DNA of 64,000 nt from Basidiobolus meristosporus CBS 931.73 (Eukaryota > Basidiobolomycota > Basidiobolomycetes > Basidiobolales > Basidiobolaceae). Each line of letters starts with the position of its first letter. The stretch's first letter is position 1. The position numbers and the translations under genes were made by a program. Shown in pieces: positions 34,607 to 46,470 of this stretch. The stretch spans positions 62,001 to 126,000 of the forward strand of contig MCFE01000200.1 of assembly GCA_002104905.1 (NCBI GenBank). Direction: 5' to 3'. The notes below the pieces were generated by a model. That model had not been told where the DNA came from. It worked only from the letters and a program-made list of their open reading frames with translations, and searched no databases.

Positions 34607-36547
34607 CTAGACGTCGTCGTTGTGCTCGGCCCTTTGTTGCTTCATGAATTCGGTGACCGCGCCCTGGTAGAGCTCGTCGTTCAGGTTGCGCACCCGTTGG
34701 TAGTGGTCGTGGATACGAACCAGCTCGCCCTGAAGGTCGGTGATTTGGTCGCGCAGATGGTCCTGTGTTCCTTGGCGCTACAAAAATGGTCAACTCGTGG
34801 GCAACGAGAGCCGTCCAGATGTACCACCTACCTGTTGTGATTGCAATGTGGCGCGGGCGTGCTGCAGGTCCCGTTGATACGGAAGGTTCCACTCCTCGTA
34901 GCTAACACTCTTGTCAAGCGCCGCCATGTCCTGTGCAAAGGAAGAGGTGTTGGTCAATGGGGATGGGTGGCGAAGGTGGGCTCTTCGGAGACGACTTACC
35001 TCCTTCGCTCCAGGCAGGTACCGCAGAACCCCTTCGTCCAGTCTCGCTTCCTGGCTGGATTTCTGGATTCTCTTGAATGGTTGAATCGGGGTTGGAAGCA
35101 CGGTCGTGCCAGCCATAGTGTTCATAAGATCAGCCGGCTTAAGAATAACGGCCACGTTGGTAATCGGGCCTAGTGACGAATCGAAATAAAATCATCCGGT
35201 TACTATTGGTTCGATACGAGGAATGCAGTAATTTGCACCTTTGTGCTGGGTAAAGGATCGGAGCATCTGACGGCTGGTTACGTCCCAGACCATGGCAGAC
35301 CCATCCTCCGAGCCCGAGATGAGCAGAGTACCGTCAAATGATAAAGCGAGTGAGTGGGCAGGTTCTCTACGATGAACTGGGGTTAGAGAAGAGTCGACTG
35401 CTGCCCAGTAATCCCTCTACTTACGTGTGACCTTTGAAAAGGAGGCTTGACTCCCCATTGATTCCGGCACTGACCACTGTACCCATGCCTCCGACCGATT
35501 CGAATGAGCTGTGGCCTCGGTCGGCCTGGCTTTTGTACATGTTGACTTGGTAGATATTCGAATCACCCGTAGCAGCGAACACTCGGGTCTCAGTGATATC
35601 CATGGCAACCGCGGAGACAAAAGAGGGGAATAGCAGGGTAGTCAGCAGGCTTCCACTGGCCAAGTCCCACACCTGCAGCAGAGAAGGGTCAGTCGTTGTT
35701 GAGCAAGCCAGTTCGTGTCTCCGTCAGCAACTCACCTTGCATGTGTGGTCGAGGGAGGAGGTGACAACCCGAGCAAACTTGAGCCCACCGCTTCCGCAAT
35801 GGATGTCGGTGATTGGGAGGGAATGGTCCGACCAGGAGTAGAGAGGGGATCTGTTCTGAGCATTGCTCTCATCTATGATGCTTTCGAACGCCGGACGGTT
35901 ATCACGTGCACAAACCCAGGGGAAAGCCCAACGACACATACCTGTTCAACAACCAAACATTCACCGCAGAGTCCTCACTGCCGGTGAACAACACGGTATC
36001 GTCTTGGGAGAATCGCAGAACGGTGATCTTTTTGTAGTGGGCATCGAAGGTGCTCAGCAGATTTCCGGTGGATACCTAACCGAAGAAAACCCGGTCAACC
36101 ACGTGAGGGAGGGGGACCAACCCAACCTAAACGCCGCCACATACCTCCCATACGTAAATCTTTCCGCTTTCTGTCCCACCCACACAGAAGGTCCCCTTGT
36201 TTGTGGTGGCCAGGGTGGTGATTTTTTCGGGGAAGGGGAATTTCAGGTGGATTTGATCCTAGCATGCGGGAAAGGACAACAACGGTGAATCGCTGGTGAA
36301 GCAAAAAACAGGACAGGGTGGAGTCTCTTACTTTGGTCCAGCTGTACGCATGCATCAAGGCTTTGTCGTTCTGTGCCGAGAGGACCAACCCCGGACGCCC
36401 GTTGCCCAAGGGAGTGTTGGCCAGGGCCAAGGCGTGTGCATTGCAGGTGCTCTGCTTGAACGAACCCAATACCGTTCCGGACCGGATGTCCCACACGTAG
36501 ATGTGGGAATCGGTATTGGATGTGGTGATGGCCACTTCGGAGAACAT
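34607..36547 (-). CDS. IPI3: Ipi3/WDR18-type WD40 protein of the Rix1 complex
   Basis: 474-residue WD40 protein from nine exons: 36547-36332, 36258-36145, 36075-35942, 35880-35736, 35672-35425, 35366-35239, 35169-35000, 34930-34832 and 34777-34607. Introns are 54-73 nt. The start SEVAITTS...IYVWDIRSGT matches the WDR18 N-terminus. Further hallmarks are PFPEKITTLA, ESGKIYVWE, a HSLPITDIHCG block, SSLDHTCKVWDLASG, and PITNVAV after the last blade. Residues ~418-474 are charged and likely coiled (RDQITDLQGELVRIHDHY). Ipi3 works with Rix1 and Ipi1 in ITS2 processing and pre-60S release in the nucleus, and in yeast also in replication licensing. The donor at 35238 (GTGCAA) is weak; other junctions are standard. 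It lies downstream of the aminotransferase on the same strand, 184 bp apart. Confidence 0.88.
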
Positions 36548-36731
36548 AACTATCTAACTTTCGAAATTACCTTTGCCGTGGTAACTCCAACAGCGCATGT
36601 AGGAGCCCCGTTTTCATGACTGAATTTTTTTCTTTTTTTTGGATTCTCGATCAATCACCACACCATCCACCGCTGCCAATGCTACTCCCGATCCGACATA
36701 ATATGGAAATTTATTGAGAAATATCGACCAT

Positions 36732-38420
36732 TTAATTCAGTACTTCCTTGGCTGATTTGATCAGCGTGTCCAGTGCGATCGCGCTCTCCTCCTTGGTGAT
36801 GTTCAGCGCAGGAATCAATCGAATGGTGTCGTACACCGATGTCGTCAAAACCAACATGTCGTTCTGATAGCATTGGCCCGCCACCGCATCGCTGACCTTA
36901 GAGTTCAGCTTCTTCTGCAGGCCAGCCAGTCCGTTGCCATAAAACTCCACGCCAATCATGAGCCCTAAGCCGCGCACGTCAACCTTGATGTCATGCTGTT
37001 GCAATAATGGAACAAGCTCGTTGTTCAGCCGAGAGAAGATCTCTTTCGAGCGCTCCTGCACGTTTTTCAGGAGATTCTCCTCCTCCATCACCTCCAAGGT
37101 GGCGATTGCTGCAGCACAGGAGACGGCGTTTCCTGAGTAGGTGCCTCCCTACGCAAAAGGTCAGTCACATCGATATTTGGTCCGCTCTACCAACAACGCC
37201 TTACCATGGAGCCCGGCGGCTGCTTGTCCATCAACTCCTTGCGACTGACGATCCCGGAGATGGGGAATCCAGAGGCAATTCCCTTCGCCATCACCATGAT
37301 ATCCGGCACGACATCCGCGTGCTGGATGGCGAAGTACTTGCCGGTTCGCCCAAAGCCGCTCTGAACTTCATCAGCGATCAAGAGGATCCCGTGCTTGTCA
37401 CAGATCTCCCGAACCCTTTGGACATATTCTGGGGAATGCTAGAGATCAGCAGCCATCGCGTGCCCCACTTCCATGCAGGAGCTTACCTTTGGGTGGGACT
37501 ACATAGCCTCCCTCCCCGAGCACCGACTCCATAATCAATGCTGCAGTGTCTGATGGGGCAGTTTGTTGCTTCAGCAGCAATTCAAGCTGCTCTATGGCGT
37601 ATTCAATGCACAAGTCGTGACGAAGGGTGTCTTGAGGTACGGCCTTTTGGGTGGGTGAGTGAAGCGTGTAAGGGAATGGAGTGACGTAAACCCCGGGCTG
37701 TGCAGATGGTTAGTATCCGGCCAAGCGAGGGTTAGGATTTCTGGTAGAATACCATCAATGGGCCGAAGCCTGCGCTGTAGATCGTTTTCGAGGTTGTCAG
37801 CGACATGGTCCCAACAGTGCGTCCATGGTAAGAGCCTGTCAGATGAACTGTCAGTCGGATGGCGGGCATTGTTTCGGAGGGGATAAGGAGTCAACAAACC
37901 TTGCATTACGATGATATTGTGCTTCCCGGTCGCGTGTCTAGCGAGTTTGATAGCCGCTTCCACGGCTTCGGCACCTGAGTTCCAGAAGAAGAAGGTATCC
38001 AATTGTTTAGAAGGCATGATGGGCTTCAGTTTCTCAATGAGCTTAACCATGGGCTCGTGGAAGAAGAGGTTCACCTACTCTTTCAAGTCAATAAAAGTCT
38101 TTCTATGCTACCTGTTATGCTGGTCTTACCTGGCCGTGAACCAGTTTTCCCACCTGTTCTTGGGCAGCCTTGACAACCTTGGGATGGCAATGACCTTGAG
38201 AGAAGACTCAGTACTGCAACAATACCCAGTGAAGACGAATAGAGCATAATGTACCGGTGCTTGTTACTCCAATACCAGTGGTCAAATCCAGATACTTTTT
38301 CCCTTCGACGGTATAAACATACGAGCCGGAAGCCTTGGAAATGACGAGATTGGTGGATCTTCCCACCCCTCTGGCAATATGTTGGAGACCTAGGGTACGT
38401 AACGCGTTTGAACTAGCCAT
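36732..38420 (-). CDS. Class III PLP aminotransferase, 4-aminobutyrate aminotransferase-like
   Basis: 446 residues from seven exons: 38420-38255, 38194-38130, 38074-37900, 37835-37753, 37697-37487, 37428-37205 and 37148-36732, with 55-63-nt introns. Conserved blocks read across every junction: TTGIGVTSTG/HCHPKVV, FFFWNSGAEAVEAAIKLARHATGK, a YHGRT segment, MESVLGEGGYVVPP, ADEVQSGFGRTG (Asp253 for the PLP ring nitrogen), and MAKGIASGFP with Lys282 as the Schiff-base lysine. The first ~25 residues (few acids, LGLQHIARGVGR) could be a weak mitochondrial signal. It most resembles bacterial-type GABA transaminases, which make succinic semialdehyde and glutamate, but ornithine or other omega-amino donors cannot be excluded. 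A TATAAGG-like box sits about 41 nt upstream. It is divergent from PEPCK copy 1. Confidence 0.85.
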
Positions 38421-39402
38421 GGCTAAAGACGTATTCAGGATTAAGAGGTGACTTGACTACCTTATAAAGGGCAATACCATCATCGCCTGTAAACTATTTA
38501 CTAGGACTGCATCACGTCAAATTACGTCGAAGGTGGGACTTTGAATGGATGGACCAATGAGTTCTCTTTCTGTGGGTAGAGAATGAATCCCAGACTCCCA
38601 GGCAATCTTCACATTCCGATAATTAACGCTCGAAAATGATGCGATTCGTCGATCATTGTGACGGCGCAACTAATTTCCTGAACGGAAGCCACTGCCACCG
38701 TGTGAGTCATCGACACTTCTCGTCGAGCCAAAGAGGAAAAGGTGACAAGTGCATCTAGCCTAAAGAGTAAAGGGGATTGCGCGAGTGAAAAGGCATGTAT
38801 CGATGAGCCAACAAGACAGAGAGAGTAACGCCTGAATAATGAAGAGTATATTGATGCTTCCACCCCATTGATTAATGCGACTACTGAAAGGATACGGTAC
38901 CCATGCTGGTGCCCGACCATTTTCGAACTACACTAAACCCAATCTATGAATTGGTGTTAAATTTGTCAATTTTGTCATAATAGTTGTGCTTGATGAGCCA
39001 AGTTGGTTAAAGTGATTGGGAACTTGGCGTGTAACATTAGCGGGACTCTACTTCACATGCGAAGTCCAAGTGGTTTCATATTCTCGCTGTCCCGGAGTTG
39101 TTCGTTGGAATGTACGTCATGCTCCGAGAGGTGACATCTCAATATCAACGTAGCAAAAATTAAGTTTGTGCCTTGAATGGGTTGATTGATGGGGTGGTAG
39201 CATAAGAGAAAATCAAGATCATAAACAACCATCTGAACTCGGCCGTTTACGGATTGAGTGAGACTGAAACTTGCCCCCAAAATAGGTCAAGGGATGTCAA
39301 GTCCGACAGGCCTTTCGAAACTATTCCACAAACCTTTAAATAGCCAAAGCTTCGGATGTGACCAACAAGACATTTTCTTCTGTCATTCAATTCGCTGCTA
39401 AC
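38421..39402. other. Divergent intergenic region between aminotransferase and PEPCK 1
   Basis: 982 bp. It contains a TATA-like box for the aminotransferase (38461-38468, read on minus) and the PEPCK 1 promoter block. A 103-codon minus ORF (38609-38920) has no family resemblance and is probably chance. Confidence 0.5.
39211..39343 (+). promoter_or_regulatory. PEPCK 1 promoter block shared with copies 2 and 3
   Basis: In order: AATCAAGATC (39211-39220), CGGCCGTTTACGG (39240-39252), GTGAGACTGAAAC, CCCCCAAAA, TGTCAAGTCCGAC, and a TATA-like TTTAAATAG (39335-39343). The same order and spacing occur before copies 2 and 3. The ATG is 60 nt after the TATA-like site. Confidence 0.6.
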
Positions 39403-40992
39403 ATGACTTTCTCCTTGAATTCCACTGCTGGCATCGATGTCAACAAGCCCATCCTTCGCAACCTCCCCGTTTCCAAGTTGTATGAGCACGCTTTGCAGTA
39501 CGAAAAGGGCACATATCTCAGCTCTGCTGGTGCCATCATCACTTCCTCTGGCAAGAAGACCGGAAGAAGCCCAAGCGATAAGCGCATTGTCGAGGAGAAG
39601 TCCACCAGCGGTGATATCTGGTGGGGCCCTGTAAACATTCCTTTGGAGGACCGTGTCTTCAGCATCAACCACGAAAGAGCTGTCGACTACCTCAACACCC
39701 GTGAGCGTCTCTATGTTCTCGATGGATTCGCTGGTTGGGATCCCAAGTACCGCATCAAGGTCAGAGTGATCTGCGCCCGTGCCTACCACGCTCTCTTCAT
39801 GCGCAACATGCTCATCCGTCCCACTGCGGAGGAGCTCGAGAACTTTGGTGAGCCTGACTTCACCATCTTCAACGCTGGCCAGTTCCCTGCCAACCGTTAC
39901 ACCTCTGGCATGTCCAGCACCACCTCCGTTGCCATCAGCTTCGAGCGCAAGGAGTTCGTCATTCTCGGCACCGAGTACGCTGGCGAGATGAAGAAGGGAG
40001 TGTTCACCATCATGCACTACCTCATGCCCAAGGCTGGAGTTCTCTCCCTTCACTCCAGCGCCAACGAAGGACCTGATGGCGATGTGTCCTTGTTCTTCGG
40101 ATTGTCTGGAACCGGCAAGACCACCTTGTCTGCTGATCCCAGCCGCTTCTTGATTGGTGATGATGAGCACTGCTGGACCGACAACGGGGTGTTCAACATC
40201 GAGGGTGGTTGCTATGCCAAGTGCATTGATCTCTCGGCTGAGAAGGAGCCCGAGATCTTCAATGCTATCCGCTTCGGCTCAGTGTTGGAGAACGTTGTGT
40301 TCGATGAGCACACCAGAGTTGTCGACTACACCGACTCATCTTTGACCGAGAACACCCGTTGTGCCTATCCCATTGAGTACATTCCCAACGCCAAGATCCC
40401 ATGCGTCGGTGGTCACCCCAAGAACATTGTCCTGTTGACCTGTGATGCATTCGGAGTGTTGCCCCCAGTGGCCAAGCTCACCTCTGCCCAAGCCATGTAC
40501 CACTTCATCTCTGGATACACTGCCAAGATTGCCGGTACCGAGGAGGGAGTCACCGAGCCCCAAGCCACCTTCTCCGCCTGCTTCGGCCAGCCGTTCCTTG
40601 TCTGGCATCCAGTCAAGTATGCCTCCATGCTTGCCGAGAAGATGAAGGAGCACAACACCAACGTGTGGTTGGTGAACACCGGATGGAACGGTGGTGCGTA
40701 TGGTGTTGGCTCACGCATCTCCCTCAAGTACTCACGTGCCATCATTGATGCCATCCACAATGGGGAGCTTGCCCAAGCCGAGTTCGAGAACTACCCCATC
40801 TTCAACATTGAGATTCCCAAGAGCGTCAGCAATGTTCCCAGTGAGGTGCTGAACCCCTCTGCTGCCTGGAAGGGCACCAAGGAGTCCTACGTTGCCACAG
40901 TCGAGAAGTTGGCTGGTCTGTTCAACGACAACTTCAAGTTGTACGCCGATCAAGCTACCCCAGAAATCCTCGCTGCTGGACCACAATTGTAA
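39403..40992 (+). CDS. PCK1: ATP-dependent phosphoenolpyruvate carboxykinase, copy 1
   Basis: 529 residues, intronless. It catalyses oxaloacetate + ATP to phosphoenolpyruvate + ADP + CO2 in the cytosol, the committed step of gluconeogenesis. The start at 39403 matches where all seven copies begin; an in-frame ATG at 39358 precedes it but lies in the leader. Motifs: GRSP substrate arginine (Arg55), [11 protein letters not shown] with metal-ligand Lys198, His217 in LHSSAN, P-loop [11 protein letters not shown] (233-243), IGDDEHCW (Asp254 metal ligand) and [10 protein letters not shown] (Arg319). Length and residues fit the ATP class, not the GTP class. AATAAA is at about 41137. All catalytic residues are intact. 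N-terminal [16 protein letters not shown] and tail [10 protein letters not shown] distinguish it from its paralogues. Confidence 0.96.
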   Translation: MTFSLNSTAGIDVNKPILRNLPVSKLYEHALQYEKGTYLSSAGAIITSSGKKTGRSPSDKRIVEEKSTSGDIWWGPVNIPLEDRVFSINHERAVDYLNTRERLYVLDGFAGWDPKYRIKVRVICARAYHALFMRNMLIRPTAEELENFGEPDFTIFNAGQFPANRYTSGMSSTTSVAISFERKEFVILGTEYAGEMKKGVFTIMHYLMPKAGVLSLHSSANEGPDGDVSLFFGLSGTGKTTLSADPSRFLIGDDEHCWTDNGVFNIEGGCYAKCIDLSAEKEPEIFNAIRFGSVLENVVFDEHTRVVDYTDSSLTENTRCAYPIEYIPNAKIPCVGGHPKNIVLLTCDAFGVLPPVAKLTSAQAMYHFISGYTAKIAGTEEGVTEPQATFSACFGQPFLVWHPVKYASMLAEKMKEHNTNVWLVNTGWNGGAYGVGSRISLKYSRAIIDAIHNGELAQAEFENYPIFNIEIPKSVSNVPSEVLNPSAAWKGTKESYVATVEKLAGLFNDNFKLYADQATPEILAAGPQL

Positions 40993-41392
40993 AGAGTCTC
41001 TGGAAAATTCTTTTCAAATTACCGACTTATTTCAAAGTCCAATCACCCAAATTTTGTACACACTCCACACCTGTTCACTAATCCACGGTATTCACCCAAA
41101 TTGCATTAAAATTGAATCGCCATTAATCCAAAGCAATAAATTTCACCATTCTGAAGAATAAGGTAATAAGATAAAATTGCAATTGATCTAGCAAAACGCA
41201 GAAGCCGGTTAATGAGGAATCACCGCTACATATAGAGTAACCAAATTCCACACCGTAACATTCACGCCAAACCATGAGCGCGGCTGATGAACCGGATTTC
41301 TTGATTGATCAAATGAGTGATTGCCATCAGAATGGTGCGGAGAATATTGTGACAAATCTAGGTCTAAAAAAAATTGTGAGACTTGTATAAAT

Positions 41393-41531
41393 AATCAAGA
41401 TCTGAAATAAACATCTATATTCGGTCAGTTGCGGGTGGTTCCTAAGTGAAACCGCTCCCCAAAGCTGGAATCCATCTGTCAGGTTTGAGGAAAGTATACT
41501 CATTTGTGTGAAACACACTAGCAGATAAATA
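41393..41531 (+). promoter_or_regulatory. PEPCK 2 promoter block
   Basis: This is the diverged version of the copy 1/3 block: AATCAAGATC (41393-41402), CGGTCAGTTGCGG, AAGTGAAACCG, CCCCAAAG, CTGTCAGGT, then GATAAATA (41524-41531) 52 nt before the ATG. Confidence 0.55.
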
Positions 41532-41582
41532 GAACGGGCATAGCTTACACCACACTACACATTCGGTGTTTCTGCTCCAAAT

Positions 41583-43172
41583 ATGGTTTTCTCTTTAAAT
41601 CCCGCTTCTGGCATTGATGTCAACAAGCCCATCCTACGCAACCTCCCCGTTTCCAAGTTGTATGAGCACGCTTTGCAATACGAAAAGGGCACATATCTCA
41701 GCTCTGCTGGTGCCATCATCACTTCCTCTGGAAAGAAGACCGGAAGAAGCCCAAGCGATAAGCGCATTGTCGAGGAGAAGTCCACCAGCGGTGATATCTG
41801 GTGGGGCCCTGTGAACATTCCTTTGGAGGACCGTGTCTTCAGCATCAACCACGAAAGAGCGGTCGACTACCTCAACACCCGTGAGCGTCTCTATGTTCTC
41901 GATGGATTCGCAGGTTGGGATCCCAAGTACCGCATCAAGGTCAGAGTGATCTGCGCCCGTGCCTACCACGCTCTCTTCATGCGCAACATGCTCATCCGTC
42001 CCACTGCGGAGGAGCTCGAGAACTTTGGTGAGCCTGACTTCACCATCTTCAACGCTGGCCAGTTCCCTGCCAACCGTTACACCTCTGGCATGTCCAGCAC
42101 CACCTCCGTTGCCATCAGCTTCGAGCGCAAGGAGTTCGTCATTCTCGGCACCGAGTACGCTGGCGAGATGAAGAAGGGAGTGTTCACCATCATGCACTAC
42201 CTCATGCCCAAGGCTGGAGTTCTCTCCCTTCACTCCAGCGCCAACGAAGGGCCTGATGGCGATGTGTCCTTGTTCTTCGGATTGTCTGGAACCGGCAAGA
42301 CCACCCTGTCTGCTGATCCCAGCCGCTTCTTGATTGGTGATGATGAGCACTGCTGGACCGACAACGGGGTGTTCAACATCGAGGGTGGTTGCTATGCCAA
42401 GTGCATTGATCTCTCGGCTGAGAAGGAGCCCGAGATCTTCAATGCTATCCGCTTCGGCTCAGTGTTGGAGAACGTTGTGTTCGATGAGCACACCAGAGTT
42501 GTCGACTACACCGACTCATCTTTGACCGAGAACACCCGTTGTGCCTATCCCATTGAGTACATTCCCAACGCCAAGATCCCATGCGTCGGCGGTCACCCCA
42601 AGAACATTGTCCTGTTGACCTGTGACGCATTCGGAGTGTTGCCCCCAGTGGCCAAGCTCACCTCTGCCCAAGCCATGTACCACTTCATCTCTGGATACAC
42701 TGCCAAGATTGCCGGTACCGAGGAGGGAGTCACCGAGCCCCAAGCCACCTTCTCTGCCTGCTTCGGCCAGCCGTTCCTTGTCTGGCATCCAGTCAAGTAT
42801 GCCTCCATGCTTGCCGAGAAGATGAAGGAGCACAACACCAACGTGTGGTTGGTGAACACCGGATGGAACGGTGGTGCGTATGGTGTTGGCTCACGCATCT
42901 CCCTCAAGTACTCACGTGCCATCATTGATGCCATCCACAATGGAGAGCTTGCCCAAGCCGAGTTCGAGAACTACCCCATCTTCAACATTGAGATTCCCAA
43001 GAGTGTCAGCAGTGTTCCCAGTGAGGTGCTGAACCCCTCCGCCTCCTGGAAGGGTACCAAGGAGTCCTATGTTGCCACAGTCGAGAAGTTGGCTGGTCTG
43101 TTCAACGACAACTTCAAGTTGTACGCCGATCAAGCTACTCCTGAAATTATCGCCGCCGGACCACAGTTATAA
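41583..43172 (+). CDS. PCK1: ATP-dependent phosphoenolpyruvate carboxykinase, copy 2
   Basis: 529 residues, intronless. The catalytic set matches copy 1 (P-loop 233-243, Lys198, His217, Asp254, Arg319). It begins [16 protein letters not shown] and ends [10 protein letters not shown]. The only other protein differences from copy 1 that I see are SVSSVPSEV and PSASWKG near residue 480-490. The stop is followed by AATAAA near 43293. It lies 590 bp after copy 1 in the same direction. Nothing in the sequence suggests loss of function. Different leader and promoter wear suggest possible differences in expression. Confidence 0.96.
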   Translation: MVFSLNPASGIDVNKPILRNLPVSKLYEHALQYEKGTYLSSAGAIITSSGKKTGRSPSDKRIVEEKSTSGDIWWGPVNIPLEDRVFSINHERAVDYLNTRERLYVLDGFAGWDPKYRIKVRVICARAYHALFMRNMLIRPTAEELENFGEPDFTIFNAGQFPANRYTSGMSSTTSVAISFERKEFVILGTEYAGEMKKGVFTIMHYLMPKAGVLSLHSSANEGPDGDVSLFFGLSGTGKTTLSADPSRFLIGDDEHCWTDNGVFNIEGGCYAKCIDLSAEKEPEIFNAIRFGSVLENVVFDEHTRVVDYTDSSLTENTRCAYPIEYIPNAKIPCVGGHPKNIVLLTCDAFGVLPPVAKLTSAQAMYHFISGYTAKIAGTEEGVTEPQATFSACFGQPFLVWHPVKYASMLAEKMKEHNTNVWLVNTGWNGGAYGVGSRISLKYSRAIIDAIHNGELAQAEFENYPIFNIEIPKSVSSVPSEVLNPSASWKGTKESYVATVEKLAGLFNDNFKLYADQATPEIIAAGPQL

Positions 43173-43569
43173 CTACTAATAGCATAAAAGTACACATCGA
43201 TATGTACCCACAATCTGCATTCATCATTAACATCACAGCTGCGCCTTGTACAAACTGTCATAATAATGCGATATTTCTAACGTCTTACGCAATAAAATCA
43301 TGCTGAAAATCAACCTATCTGCGATGTGCCTTTAACGGACCGTTTATAAGCTTAACAACTTCGTTGATATCCAGCTTCGAAAGATAATCGCGAAAAATGC
43401 CTTTCTTCATATTAGCTCCATTTGTCGAAATTCCTGTTTGCGTAAGTGTGTGCTCTACGGCTACACGTTGCAAACAATGATCACTTCGGTGAATGGCGGT
43501 GGATCTGACGTATTCCAATCGCCAGCCAATATTGTACTACAGGATATTTTGTGGGAATATCCCAGGCAT

Positions 43570-43709
43570 GATCAAGATCGCTTATTTCTACATTTAGGGT
43601 CGGCCGTTTACGGAATGCCTGGAGTGAAACACCACCCCAAAGTTGGATGCACTCTGTCAAGTCCGACTGGAATGTAGGACATACGTGAGGAACGTCGAGG
43701 GATAAATAG
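43570..43709 (+). promoter_or_regulatory. PEPCK 3 promoter block
   Basis: GATCAAGATC (43570-43579), CGGCCGTTTACGG, GGAGTGAAACACC, CCCCAAAG, CTGTCAAGTCCGACTGG, and GATAAATAGC (43701-43710). From the TATA site to the ATG it is also closely similar to copy 1 (AGCCAACGCTTCGGATGTTA), so copies 1 and 3 share a recent promoter ancestor. Confidence 0.6.
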
Positions 43710-43769
43710 CCAACGCTTCGGATGTTACCAGCAAGACATTCACTCCTGTCATTCATTCCCCCTCTCAAG

Positions 43770-45359
43770 ATGGCTTTCTCTTTGAATCCCGCTTCTGGCA
43801 TTGATGTCAACAAGCCTGTCCTCCGCAACCTTCCCGTTTCCAAGTTGTATGAGCACGCTTTGCAATACGAAAAGGGCACATATCTCAGCTCTGCTGGTGC
43901 CATCATCACTTCCTCTGGCAAGAAGACCGGAAGAAGCCCAAGCGATAAGCGCATTGTCGAGGAGAAGTCCACAAGCGGTGATATCTGGTGGGGCCCTGTG
44001 AACATTCCTTTGGAGGACCGCGTCTTCAGCATCAACCACGAAAGAGCTGTCGACTACCTCAATACCCGTGAGCGTCTCTATGTTCTCGATGGATTCGCTG
44101 GTTGGGATCCAAAGTACCGCATCAAGGTCAGAGTGATCTGCGCCCGTGCCTACCACGCTCTCTTCATGCGCAACATGCTCATCCGTCCCACTGCGGAGGA
44201 GCTCGAGAACTTTGGTGAGCCCGACTTCACCATCTACAACGCTGGCCAGTTCCCTGCCAACCGTTACACCTCTGGCATGTCCAGCACCACCTCCGTTGCC
44301 ATCAGCTTCGAGCGCAAGGAGTTCGTCATTCTCGGCACCGAGTACGCTGGTGAAATGAAGAAGGGAGTGTTCACCATCATGCACTACCTCATGCCCAAGG
44401 CTGGAGTTCTCTCCCTTCACTCCAGCGCCAACGAAGGGCCTGCTGGTGATGTGTCCTTGTTCTTCGGGTTGTCTGGAACCGGCAAGACCACCCTGTCTGC
44501 TGATCCCAGCCGCTTCTTGATTGGTGATGATGAGCACTGCTGGACCGACAACGGAGTGTTCAACATCGAGGGTGGTTGCTATGCCAAGTGCATTGATCTC
44601 TCGGCTGAGAAGGAGCCCGAGATCTTCAATGCCATCCGCTTCGGCTCAGTGTTGGAGAACGTGGTGTTCGATGAGCACACCAGAGTTGTCGACTACACCG
44701 ACTCATCTTTGACCGAGAACACCCGTTGTGCCTATCCCATTGAGTACATTCCCAACGCCAAGATCCCATGCGTCGGTGGTCACCCCAAGAACATTGTCCT
44801 GTTGACCTGTGATGCATTCGGAGTGTTGCCCCCAGTGGCCAAGCTCACCTCTGCCCAAGCCATGTACCACTTCATCTCTGGATACACTGCCAAGATTGCC
44901 GGTACCGAGGAGGGAGTCACCGAGCCCCAAGCCACCTTCTCCGCCTGCTTCGGCCAGCCGTTCCTTGTCTGGCATCCAGTCAAGTATGCCTCCATGCTTG
45001 CCGAGAAGATGAAGGAGCACAACACCAACGTGTGGTTGGTGAACACCGGATGGAACGGTGGTGCCTATGGTGTTGGCTCACGCATCTCCCTCAAGTACTC
45101 ACGTGCCATCATTGATGCCATCCACAATGGAGAGCTTGCCCAAGCCGAGTTCGAGAACTACCCCATCTTCAACATTGAGATTCCCAAGAGCGTCAGCAAT
45201 GTTCCCAGTGAGGTGTTGAACCCCTCTGCCTCCTGGAAGGGCACCAAGGAGTCCTATGTTGCCACAGTCGAGAAGCTGGCTGGTCTGTTCAACGACAACT
45301 TCAAGTTGTATGCCGATCAAGCGACTCCTGAAATCATCGCTGCTGGCCCACAATTGTAA
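43770..45359 (+). CDS. PCK1: ATP-dependent phosphoenolpyruvate carboxykinase, copy 3
   Basis: 529 residues, intronless, start at 43770 (an upstream in-frame ATG at 43722 lies in the leader). Catalytic motifs are all present. Unique among the copies is GPAGD in place of GPDGD (Ala225), a loop residue just before the P-loop strand. TIYNAG (not TIFNAG) is shared with copy 4. It ends [10 protein letters not shown] like copy 2. AATAAA is near 45423. The 1.1-kb gap to copy 4 is longer than the ~600 bp between copies 1-3. Confidence 0.96.
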   Translation: MAFSLNPASGIDVNKPVLRNLPVSKLYEHALQYEKGTYLSSAGAIITSSGKKTGRSPSDKRIVEEKSTSGDIWWGPVNIPLEDRVFSINHERAVDYLNTRERLYVLDGFAGWDPKYRIKVRVICARAYHALFMRNMLIRPTAEELENFGEPDFTIYNAGQFPANRYTSGMSSTTSVAISFERKEFVILGTEYAGEMKKGVFTIMHYLMPKAGVLSLHSSANEGPAGDVSLFFGLSGTGKTTLSADPSRFLIGDDEHCWTDNGVFNIEGGCYAKCIDLSAEKEPEIFNAIRFGSVLENVVFDEHTRVVDYTDSSLTENTRCAYPIEYIPNAKIPCVGGHPKNIVLLTCDAFGVLPPVAKLTSAQAMYHFISGYTAKIAGTEEGVTEPQATFSACFGQPFLVWHPVKYASMLAEKMKEHNTNVWLVNTGWNGGAYGVGSRISLKYSRAIIDAIHNGELAQAEFENYPIFNIEIPKSVSNVPSEVLNPSASWKGTKESYVATVEKLAGLFNDNFKLYADQATPEIIAAGPQL

Positions 45360-46470
45360 ATTTCCACCATCACTGTAGCATCTCTTAACCCTTGCATCCC
45401 TACCTCACGTGAGCAATTTTGAATAAAACCATCCAATGCATTAAACCTCAATTCACTTCTGTTCCTTATGTTTGGCTTCATTGAGAGCTTTGTTTGTCTA
45501 CTCGGTTTGGAAGTGTTGACGAAATCCCAGGTTGTTGCAATCCTGGTCTGACCAATGATTAAAATGATTTCCTCTGCGTTGCAGTTTACCGAATTAATAC
45601 TCGATCGGAGTTTCAGAAGTTTGCTGATTAGCGGATCCGTCAGTTGACCGACTTGGCGGATTGTGGTTTGCATGATTCGTACATTACGGCCGGCAAGGTG
45701 ATAGCGGCGGGGTGATAGTAAACGGAACCGGTGTGCCTGATCGGGAGCTTGAAAGAACCCGTCACGCAATGCATGTGAACGCATGAATGGGAGATGCTTG
45801 ATAGGTATGGGTAGCCAGCGGGATTCCCCGACTGTAGCTCATCTGGTACCTTTTCACGATCCCGGAGAACAACAACCACTTGTCACTTCGGTGGTGATCC
45901 ATCCATTTGACAGCATTACTCGTACGACATCATGGAGCCACTTCCCAATGCGTAAGTCGCTTTGATTTGCGAGGTGGGATGGTAGTCATGAATATCACTG
46001 CATCCGCACTGAATGATCCAATTACTGTGCTGTTGGGTGCAGGCCGGAAATGGAACCACCAGTGATAGTGAGCCCGATCCTCACGCTGTACAGTACATCG
46101 CCATGGCTAATGGAATTTATTAGCCTAGGAGCTGAGACACGGAGCATTACGGAGATGAGGGCCCATTCCAAATACGGGATTCCCGATGGTTAGTTCAATT
46201 CGCAGTTACACCATTGGCCCACCTAGTGAATGTGTTTCACAGAATATGGAGAATGGGAGCCTGCTCCCTCCTGAATCTAATGAAACGACCGTAAACCCGT
46301 AATGACGCAGAACGATGTTAACCGTGGTGTAATACAGCCTACAATCTGAACGAATTGGTCACTAATCTGAGACAACCACCCAAACGATGGAGGACCTCTG
46401 GTGCGATGATATAAGGGTTGAATTGCGTTACCGCTTTCCACATCCGCTGCCAATTCTCTTTCCTCCAAAA
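45360..46470. other. Spacer between PEPCK 3 and 4
   Basis: No supported gene. Short frames here (for example minus 45317-45784 and 45640-45879) have no family resemblance. TATAAGG at 46410-46416 lies 55-61 nt before the copy 4 ATG. The shared block of copies 1-3 is not recognisable here. Confidence 0.5.

Noticed and set aside
38609-38920. 103-codon minus ORF between the aminotransferase and PEPCK 1
   Set aside because: No family match and it lies in a promoter region; likely chance.
39240-39252. Yeast Cat8/Sip4 carbon-source response element in the PEPCK promoters
   Set aside because: CGGCCGTTTACGG has CGG/CCG halves but does not fit the published consensus at the middle positions; kept only as a shared motif.
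39247-40170. Long antisense ORF over PEPCK 1 (307 codons), with similar ones over every PEPCK copy
   Set aside because: It appears in each copy because the coding strand has strong codon bias; the peptide is low-complexity and has no family likeness.
45317-45784. 155-codon minus ORF overlapping the PEPCK 3 stop
   Set aside because: No conserved domain, no equivalent after the other copies, and it overlaps the 3' UTR.
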